In this document: positions 58,001-64,000 of the stretch, piece after piece
Layout: each line of letters starts with the position of its first letter
How positions within the stretch are numbered: the stretch's first letter is position 1
DNA from: Owenia fusiformis
Taxonomy: Eukaryota; Annelida; Polychaeta; Sabellida; Oweniidae
Assembly (NCBI GenBank): GCA_903813345.2
Contig: CAIIXF020000008.1
Location: 38,752,867 to 38,816,866 of the forward strand
Direction of reading: 5' to 3'
DNA: 64,000 nt
Made by a program: the position numbers and the translations under genes
The notes under the pieces: generated by a model
The model's input: only the letters and a program-made list of their open reading frames with translations
What the model was told of the DNA's origin: nothing
Database searches by the model: none

Positions 58001-59566
58001 TGTGGATGGCTGCGTGCCTGTATGGGACCATCTCTGGCACAATAGAGTCAACTATACCTCGATCCAGTAAGTGCTTGTACTGTAAATAACTATACAATTG
58101 TTCCTCTCGTCCAGTCTCTCGTAAGACGGATACTATACCGGTTACAAACAAAAGGATGAGTCTGGGAATGAGTCTGCTGGGTATCGACTTAGAAAATATT
58201 GAAAATTGTAATGTCTGAAAAACCAACTCAATCACACATATTATTAAACTTCGATATCTTATCCTTCTTCTGAGATTACAAAAATATCAATTTGTATCAC
58301 AATTGATGAAGAATATTGGCATCAAAGACAGTGCATATCACTTTGTCAGAATTGAAAAAAAAATCAATGGCAAATATTAAATGAATTTTTTATGCAAAAA
58401 GTTTGAAACATATCCTCCAAAATATTGCTTGCTTTCTTTGTATAGACATTGAATGGTATTATAGTCACTCAAAGTTACTGAGCATCCAGTTTTGAGACTT
58501 CAATTGTGTTGGTGGAGTTACACATATTTCAGTAAAATTCATGCTGAGCACAACATTTTGGTTTCAATTTTATAATCTCTATACATGACCCTGGTGATGA
58601 AGAGTCAGAATCAGTCAAAAAACCTAAACCGGAAAACTGTGCTCATTGTGAAAACTAAAAGTGAAGCAACTTTTTTTCTGATATTTCTTTCATCAAACGG
58701 CAGCCATCTTGTTTTTCCCCCTTCAAATTAAACTGGCGGGAAATTCAAAAATTTGAAAAAAAAAATTTAATCCTTAAATATATTTCAAAAATATGATTTT
58801 CTTTTTAATTCTTCACGGGTCTTAAGTTATTTCTTCTTTGTATGTCATATATGTTGCCATTGGTGTTTTTTCTATGATAAATGACCCTTTTTCATTTGTT
58901 AAGATACTTATTCTGACTCTCAGCAAGGGGTTAATTATGCATCAAAACTCGTGAAAAGTAAATATACTTATCAAATATAACTAGGACAGTAATAAAAACC
59001 ATATTTCAAATACATTTGACTGAGGGACCAAAAGGGCATATATCCGGACACATCCTTTAACAATTTGGATTTATCCAGGACAAGCAGGATATCCATAACT
59101 TATTGGATGCCTAAGTTTGTCTATATGCTTTTACAATTGGATGGTTTGGAAAACGTGTTTCACATCGATCTATACCGAATACATTTGCGATTTTCAATGT
59201 AAATCTTTAACGTTTTCAAATTTTGATTGACAAGTTTCTTGTCAGAACGTTTTTTTTAATTTGGCTTTACCGCTCATCAAGTCAATTTTCCATTGTATCG
59301 AATAATATCAAGACATTACGCCTCAGCTTGGCAATAGAATCTTCATATAAGAAATCGAAACGGACCAAGAAACAAAATTACCAGGAACACGTTGAAATTT
59401 GTTAATCCAGTGTGTAGTTGGCACATGGCCGTGGACGTAAGCTAATATATTAGTGATCATCAGTTACAAATATTTTATTATTATATTTTCCAGTTTTTAT
59501 GACATCACCCTTGGAATTTCTGATCCTAACGTATTTTTACCTCCTGCAGAGTGTGGCAGACATTAG
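54963..59566 (+). CDS. Ependymin-related secreted protein, six exons, 194 aa
   Basis: Exons: 54963-55026, 55150-55184, 56830-56964, 57068-57257, 57979-58066, 59494-59566; GT-AG introns with matching phases (585 nt). It opens with a signal peptide MNVLFVLSLVAVAFG (cleavage likely near Gly15-Gln16). The mature region has KQWEGEIT, an acidic/His stretch HDHTDGIE, YDGVGERTRWVDR, FYDTLRLHRE, YVVDLRTKKCERRPL, FEIPLGAKSMGEAYVGSS, GLWEATLSDRD, GCVPVWDHLWH and FYDITLGISDPNVFLPPAEC. This pattern and Cys at 21, 91, 153 and 191 fit the ependymin/EPDR family. There is one N-glycosylation sequon, NYT at 166-168. Family members are extracellular lysosomal or coelomic glycoproteins whose fold binds lipids. 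The intron 3 donor GTCGGT is weak. Confidence 0.88.
55150..55184 (+). CDS. Ependymin-related exon 2
   Basis: A 35-base exon, (E)TPKQWEGEITM, between TTTTTTCAG and GTAAGT. Confidence 0.8.
55470..55925. repeat. Dispersed repeat, copy 2 of 2
   Basis: Matches 455-905 in the same orientation. It sits in intron 2 of the ependymin-related gene. Confidence 0.75.
55930..56725. mobile_element. Degenerate DNA transposon fragment
   Basis: The right end TTTTTTTGATACGCCCTGTAT resembles the end of the mariner-type foldback at 3442. Minus-strand text contains short transposase-like peptides (MTWTDERIFMCGN), but all frames are broken. Confidence 0.4.
56830..56964 (+). CDS. Ependymin-related exon 3
   Basis: HDHTDGIETRAKLTYDGVGE, RTRWVDRVFLNGK, TEFYDTLRLHRE. 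Acceptor ACGTTTTAG; the donor GTCGGT is non-optimal but keeps frame with exon 4. Confidence 0.82.
57068..57257 (+). CDS. Ependymin-related exon 4
   Basis: NVEYVVDLRTKKCERRPL, FRVFEIPLGAKSMGEAYVG, SGVLVGLWEATLSDRDN. The most family-typical exon. Donor GTAAGA. Confidence 0.88.
57311..57858. mobile_element. CAGGGTGTT-ended MITE
   Basis: CAGGGTGTTCCAAAAGTAAC at left and AACACCCTG at right form short inverted termini of a type common in mariner-like elements. It contains a (TACA)n microsatellite at about 57527-57555 and no intact transposase. Confidence 0.45.
57979..58066 (+). CDS. Ependymin-related exon 5
   Basis: LWTGQWAVDGCVPVWDHLWH then NRVNYTSI, with Cys153 and the NYT sequon. Acceptor GTATTTCAG, donor GTAAGT. 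Confidence 0.87.
58154..59062. repeat. Dispersed repeat R2, uninterrupted copy
   Basis: Same repeat as 4931-5745 plus 7824-7945, here without the 2.1-kb insertion. It lies in intron 5 of the ependymin-related gene. Confidence 0.8.
59494..59566 (+). CDS. Ependymin-related exon 6 (last)
   Basis: FYDITLGISDPNVFLPPAEC then GRH-stop, containing the last Cys and the family-typical FxxP region. Acceptor ATTTTCCAG. Confidence 0.86.
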
Positions 59567-59674
59567 ACACCGACTTTACCATTACAGAAATACGAGGACA
59601 CTGAAACACTACATATTTTGCATTGGGGATTCTGAGATGTTTAGCTATATTGAGCAAAGTCATGCGTCTCCGAT

Positions 59675-59680
59675 AATAAA
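59675..59680 (+). terminator. Polyadenylation signal AATAAA
   Basis: AATAAA 109 bases after the ependymin-related stop codon. Confidence 0.55.
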
Positions 59681-59949
59681 ACTTGCTTTATATTTCCCAA
59701 AAGTATATTAAAATACAAGAGGCTTTACTAATGACTGAATACGAGATTTTCTCCTCTGGAAATCTCCGATTTCTTGTATCTGCTTTAAAAATCCAAGAAC
59801 AGCAAGATGGAAACATCTTTTTTGAAATAAATGTTGAATGTTTTGAAAAAAATTGGTCAAGTTTGTCTACTGTACACACCTTTACAAAAATCATCTGTCA
59901 TGTTAGTGTAAAAATATATTCCAGATATTTCTTTTGGAATTTCTGTATC

Positions 59950-60490
59950 AAAAGAATACAGTTTATATCCAAAGAACGTGTGTAAGAGTAAGTCAAATAA
60001 AGGGGTTTATATCAAAAGAACGTGTGTAAGAGTATGTCGAATACAATTTATATCCAAAGAACGTTTGTAAGAGTATGTCAAATAAAAGGGTTTATATCCA
60101 AAGAACGTGTGTAAGAGTATGTCAAATACAGTTTATATCCAAAAGAACGTGTGTAAGAGTATGTCAAATAAAGGTGTTTATATCCCCAGAACGTGTGTAA
60201 GAGTATGTCAAATAAAGGTGTTTATATCCCCAGAACGTGTGTAAGAAGAGTATGTCAAATAAAGGAGTTTATATCCAAAGAACGTGTGTAAGAAGAGTAT
60301 GTCAAATACAGTTTATATCCAAAGAACGTGTGTAAGAAGAGTATGTCAAATACAGTTTATATCCAAAGAACGTGTGCAAGAGTATGTCAAATGAAGGGGT
60401 TTATATCCAAAGAACGTGTGTAAGAGTATGTCAAATACAGTTTATATCCAAAGAACGTGTGTAAGAGTATGTCAAATAAATGGGTTTATA
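59950..60490. repeat. About 41-bp minisatellite downstream of ependymin-related gene
   Basis: About 12 copies of GTTTATATCCAAAGAACGTG, TGTAAGAGTATGTCAAATA with variable tails. Each has a donor-like GTGTGTAAGAG, but no exon ends here that I can identify. Confidence 0.9.
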
Positions 60491-61040
60491 TATCAATTAC
60501 AGGAAGTCTATCAGTTTCTTTTCGCTCTCTTAGACCAAAGTCGTGTATTTACTTGTGTCGTGTGAAAGGTTTCATATTTTGTCCCAAACCTGCGGGATTC
60601 ATCTAGTTTAACAACAATAGTCATTTTACTTGAAGTTGTATAAATTATACACGTGTCATATAAAAATCACAAGCATTATAGGATAAATTGCAGTGATTGA
60701 TAGCTATTCAGTCTAGAAATATGGACAGCCAAACATAATATTGAAAGGACAATATAATCTATTTTGAACAAGACTAGGCGTCATTTTATTTGAGACAGTA
60801 TCTATTTACAAACAGTTTTGCGCACTGTCACTAGTAGTAACATCGGTGACATCTCAATTAACAATACACAACTCCCATTTTCAATCCTCAATGAATGCAA
60901 CTTAATTTTTGGGGAACTCGGGGGCCCGCCATCTTATACAATATTCCCTTTAGTCAACTCAGACAATCTGAGATAAAGTGAATACGTAATCTGATTTAAA
61001 CAGATTTAAAGACTACGGTGTATACAAGAAAATACATAAA
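60490..61040. other. Intergenic, no gene recognised
   Basis: Unique AT-rich sequence between the ependymin-related gene and the convergent gene at 61361. Confidence 0.4.
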
Positions 61041-61163
61041 TTGCATACATAGTCTAGCTACAAGCCCCTGTGACCCCCCCCCCTTAACACACCCCTCTCT
61101 GCGTGAGAAGGTGTTTAGTTTAGTGGGGGGTCACAGAGTCTTGGAGCTAGACTATTGCATACA
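61041..61163. mobile_element. 105-bp hairpin MITE with 9-bp target duplication
   Basis: TAGTCTAGCT ... GTGACCCCCC ... GGGGGGTCAC ... AGCTAGACTA folds into one hairpin at 61050-61154. It is flanked by direct TTGCATACA (61041-61049 and 61155-61163). Confidence 0.65.
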
Positions 61164-61360
61164 GAAATGGAAATAAAACTAAAGGAAAGCCCTCTCTTGG
61201 ATATATACGTGTGCATACATGTATTTATAACGATTGTTAACCAAGCAGGAATCGGAAAGTAATACATGTACACGTTCCGAGCTTGTAGACATAAATAAAC
61301 TCTCAATTAATACAAATAGCAAAACATCACACAGTGTCATGTATATAGACCTTTGTTCTT

Positions 61361-61524
61361 TCATCCACGACATTTCTTCTTTTTGATAGCCTTTACTATT
61401 GCCCATGGCCAATTTGCTTTAGGGTCAATTCTGATGAGTGTCACCTGGTCGTCTAGAAATATGTTTGTTAGACTTTCCTTAGGCATCTTCGAACTTGTGA
61501 GGATTAGAAGTTTGTCACTTGGGC
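61361..61524 (-). CDS. Unknown gene, last exon (C)
   Basis: 54 codons ending in a Lys-rich tail and TGA. Acceptor TTCATTCAG. Confidence 0.72.
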
Positions 61525-63299
61525 CTGAATGAAAAGAACATTCAAATTTTAATGTGCCGACATTTTGGTAAGGCAATTAGCGCTATAATTAAGATTAGGT
61601 ATTAGCCATAAATAATCAACAAGAATCTAGAAATAAGTAAGAGAACCAGTCCAAATGAGCTATGTAGCTTCGGTTCCATATATATGGGCATCGGCTGTAA
61701 TTACGCATGCTATAAACGATCAAGAATCTAGAAATAAGTAAAAGAACCAGTCAACTAGAAAAAAAATAATAGAACCAATCCATCTAAACAATCTAGAAGG
61801 AGCTTCGATTCAATATATGGGCATCAGTGCTATAATTAAGCATGCTAAAATAATCAAGAATCTATATATGGGCATTGGTGCTAAATAAAACTACAATGTA
61901 GCTTTCAATTACCTGCAGCCGATATTACATTGCAATCATAAAGGTTTGATAAAAGTACAAAATAGCTTTCAATTACCCGCAGCCGATATTACATTGCAAT
62001 TATAAAGGTTAAATAAAATTACAATGTAGCTATCAATTACCTGCAGCCGATATTACATTGCAATAATAAAGGTCCAATAAAAGTACAATGTAGCTTTCAA
62101 TTACCCGCAGCCGATATTACATTGCAATCATAAAGTTTTGATAAAAGTACAATGTAGCTATCAATTACCTGCAGCCGATATTACATTGCAATTATAAAGT
62201 TTTAATAAAAGTACAATGTAGCTATCAATTACCTGCAGCCGATATTACATTGCAATTATAAAGGTTCAATAAAAGTACAATGTAGCTTTCAATTACCTGC
62301 AGCCGATATTACATTGCAATCATAAAGGTTTGATAAAAGTACACTTTAGCTATCAATTACCTGCAGCCGATATTACATTGCAATTATAAAGGTTTAATAA
62401 AAGTACAAAATAGCTTTCAATTACCCGCAGCCGATATTACATTGCAATTATAAAGGTTAAATAAAATTACAATGTAGCTATCAATTACCTGCAGCCGATA
62501 TTACATTGCAATTATAAAGGTCCAATAAAAGTACAATGTAGCTTTCAATTACCTGCAGCCGATATTACATTGCAATCATAAAGGTTTGATAAAAGTACAA
62601 TGTAGCTATCAATTATCTGCAGCCGATATTACATTGCAATTATAAAGGTTCAATAAAAGTACAATGTAGCTTTCAATTACCTGCAGCCGATATTACATTG
62701 CAATCATAAAGGTTTGATAAAAGTACACTTTAGCTATCAATTACCTGCAGCCGATATTACATTGCAATTATAAAGTTTTAATAAAAGTACAATGTACCTT
62801 TCAATTACCTGCAGTCGATATTACATTGCAATTATAAAGGTTTAATAAAAGTACAATGTACGTAGCCAGCTATCAATTACCTGCAGACGATATTACATTG
62901 CAATCACAGCCTTGATCCAAACTGTAGTCGATACGTTTGTCTATCCTTTTTGGACCAGATTCTGGTCTTATATCCAACAAAACCATCAACTTACGTTTCG
63001 AAGGTACCAAGACTTTAAATGCTGAAAAATTTTAATTTTAAAAATGATTAGAGGACGGGAGAAGTCATATACCTGTATTGTTTTTCGACACAACAATTAA
63101 AGGTCTATTTATAATACTGCAGACTTAAAAATGGTCTTTACAAAAGTGTGCACTAGATTATAATATTATACAATTTTTATGTATTTGAGATAATATGAAC
63201 CAAATATAAGAAAAACATAATTACCATTTTCAGCTTTACAGACAACGCAATTTATGTCACGTGGAGGTTTCTTCAAACACACGGGACATTTACGCTCTT
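61361..63299 (-). CDS. 3' part of unrecognised gene with CxxC pairs (partial)
   Basis: Three exons: 63299-63225, 63021-62881, 61524-61361, joined in phase by GT-AG introns; the 5' part lies off the right edge. Together they give about 126 aa. Exon A reads ERKCPVCLKKPPRDINCVVC then KAEN, two CxxC pairs 11 residues apart that could form a zinc ribbon. Exon B has AFKVLVPSKRKLMVLLDIRP, KRIDKRIDYSLDQGCDCN and VISSA. Exon C has DKLLILTSSKMPKESLTN, DDQVTLIRIDPKANWPWAIV and a basic tail KAIKKKKCRG. I do not recognise the family. The clean phases and zinc-type spacing argue that it is a real gene. Confidence 0.72.
61600..61885. repeat. Short repeated segments
   Basis: AATCTAGAAATAAGTAA and AGAACCAGTC, with ATATATGGGCAT, recur two to three times just before the main array. 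Confidence 0.5.
61885..62880. repeat. About 62-bp donor-edge minisatellite (unknown gene, exon B)
   Basis: About 16 copies. On the gene strand each holds TTGCAATGTAATATCG, GCTGCAG|GTAATTGATAG, ACATTGTACTTTTATT. This copies the last 20 or so bases of exon B (TCGTCTGCAG|GTAATTG in the true copy) with its donor into the intron. Confidence 0.94.
62881..63021 (-). CDS. Unknown gene, exon B
   Basis: 46 full codons between acceptor ATTTTTCAG and donor GTAATT. The donor is the first of the array at 61885-62880. Confidence 0.75.
63225..63299 (-). CDS. Unknown gene, exon A
   Basis: 24 full codons with the CPVC and CVVC pairs. Acceptor TTCTGTTGCAG, donor GTAATT. Confidence 0.72.
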
Positions 63300-63539
63300 C
63301 TGCAACAGAAAACATCGCTAACATTGCAAAGTATATAGGGACCTATCAAAACCATAACACAACCTATCTTAATTAATGTCCGTGGTAATATAGGCCATCA
63401 GCTTCGCCCCAAAATTTAGGTTATCAGTATCAAGTTAGGGGAATAATCACCATAGTGATTTTTGGGAAGGTTAAGACCTCTAAAGTAAGAAAATGTGTGA
63501 TAGCATTGTAACAGTTGTATCTAAATGGGTGTTATCAAC

Positions 63540-64000
63540 CATTTTTCAAAATGGCCGCCGGTGCACGAGTTACAATATAAAAGTAGGTGTATCCAACTAG
63601 CATACTGAGATACAAAAACTGTGATTTTAGAATCTATGTTTGGGTTTAAGGGGTCAAGGATTTCATTTATGTCTAAATTGGAGTCATCAAATAATCAATT
63701 TTCATGGAAATCCAAAATGGCTGCTAAAATGGGTGCCAAACTGACGAATTTATAATTATTGATTTAAACTCAAAAATACACTTAAGAACAGTGATTTTGG
63801 AGCCCATGTCTACCTTTTAGGGGCCAAGGATTTCATTTATGTCTAACGCTCTGAGTCTTTAAATAATTACTTTTCATAGAAATCCAAAATGGCCACCAAA
63901 ATGAGTGCCAAAACAAATATGTAACTTCGGATTTAAGCTTTAAAAACACCTTAGAACAGTGATTTTGGAGCCCATGTGTACATTTTAGGGTCAAGGATTT
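63540..64000. repeat. Dispersed/tandem repeat at right edge
   Basis: About three imperfect units of roughly 170 bases with AAATCCAAAATGGCCACCAAA, split as AAATCCAAAATGG and CCACCAAAATGAGTG, and GTGATTTTGGAGCCCATGT. It is probably intronic in the unknown gene. Confidence 0.6.

Noticed and set aside
59683-59985. 100-aa plus-strand frame after the ependymin-related gene
   Set aside because: It has no similarity, lies after the polyadenylation signal, and ends in the minisatellite. Kept only as a possible unannotated 3' exon.

Overview
This is eukaryotic, intron-rich and AT-rich animal DNA. The genes have GT-AG introns, the intergenic and intronic DNA is full of MITE-like and foldback elements, and there is a tyrosine-recombinase retrotransposon. 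The gene set (KLHDC2-like, SLC35F6-like, ependymin-related) and the repeats (dispersed AAATGGCGGCC families, GTACATGTA-rich stretches) suggest a marine invertebrate such as a mollusc or lancelet. I cannot fix the phylum from the sequence alone.

Layout. 1-9.3 kb is repeat-dominated with no host gene: a LINE remnant, a mariner-type foldback, dispersed repeats, and a 2.1-kb insertion built from CCATGG-type palindromic words. 9383-30852 (minus) holds a complete nine-exon KLHDC2-like gene, reconstructed as 393 aa and probably the substrate receptor of a CUL2 ubiquitin ligase that reads C-terminal Gly degrons. Its first intron carries a complete-looking Ngaro-type retrotransposon with split direct repeats (26011-29547). 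A 259-bp divergent promoter separates it from a complete twelve-exon SLC35F6-like transporter gene (31112-51807, plus, 415 aa). 54963-59566 (plus) is a six-exon secreted ependymin-related protein (194 aa). 61361-63299 (minus) is the 3' part of an unrecognised gene with a CxxC...CxxC segment; its 5' end lies beyond the right edge.

The outstanding feature is a recurring class of tandem arrays that start exactly at exon borders and copy the splice site together with the adjacent exon edge: KLHDC2 exon 3 donor (about 15-17 copies), exon 4 acceptor (17), exon 6 acceptor (about 17), a small exon 8 donor duplication and the exon 9 acceptor side (about 49); SLC35F6 exon 5 acceptor (5) and donor (about 14) and exon 11 acceptor (5); and the donor of the unknown gene's middle exon (about 16). 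Two further large arrays in SLC35F6 introns 2 and 6 have units resembling 3' splice sites. Only one copy in each exon-edge array joins a complete exon, so the genes appear to be spliced through fields of decoy splice sites.

A second theme is several terminal-inverted-repeat elements whose interiors are scrambled short words in both orientations (5746-7823, 36429-36893, 53194-53901). Two of them share related termini (TAAAGC..C.GTATACAC) but have unrelated interior words.
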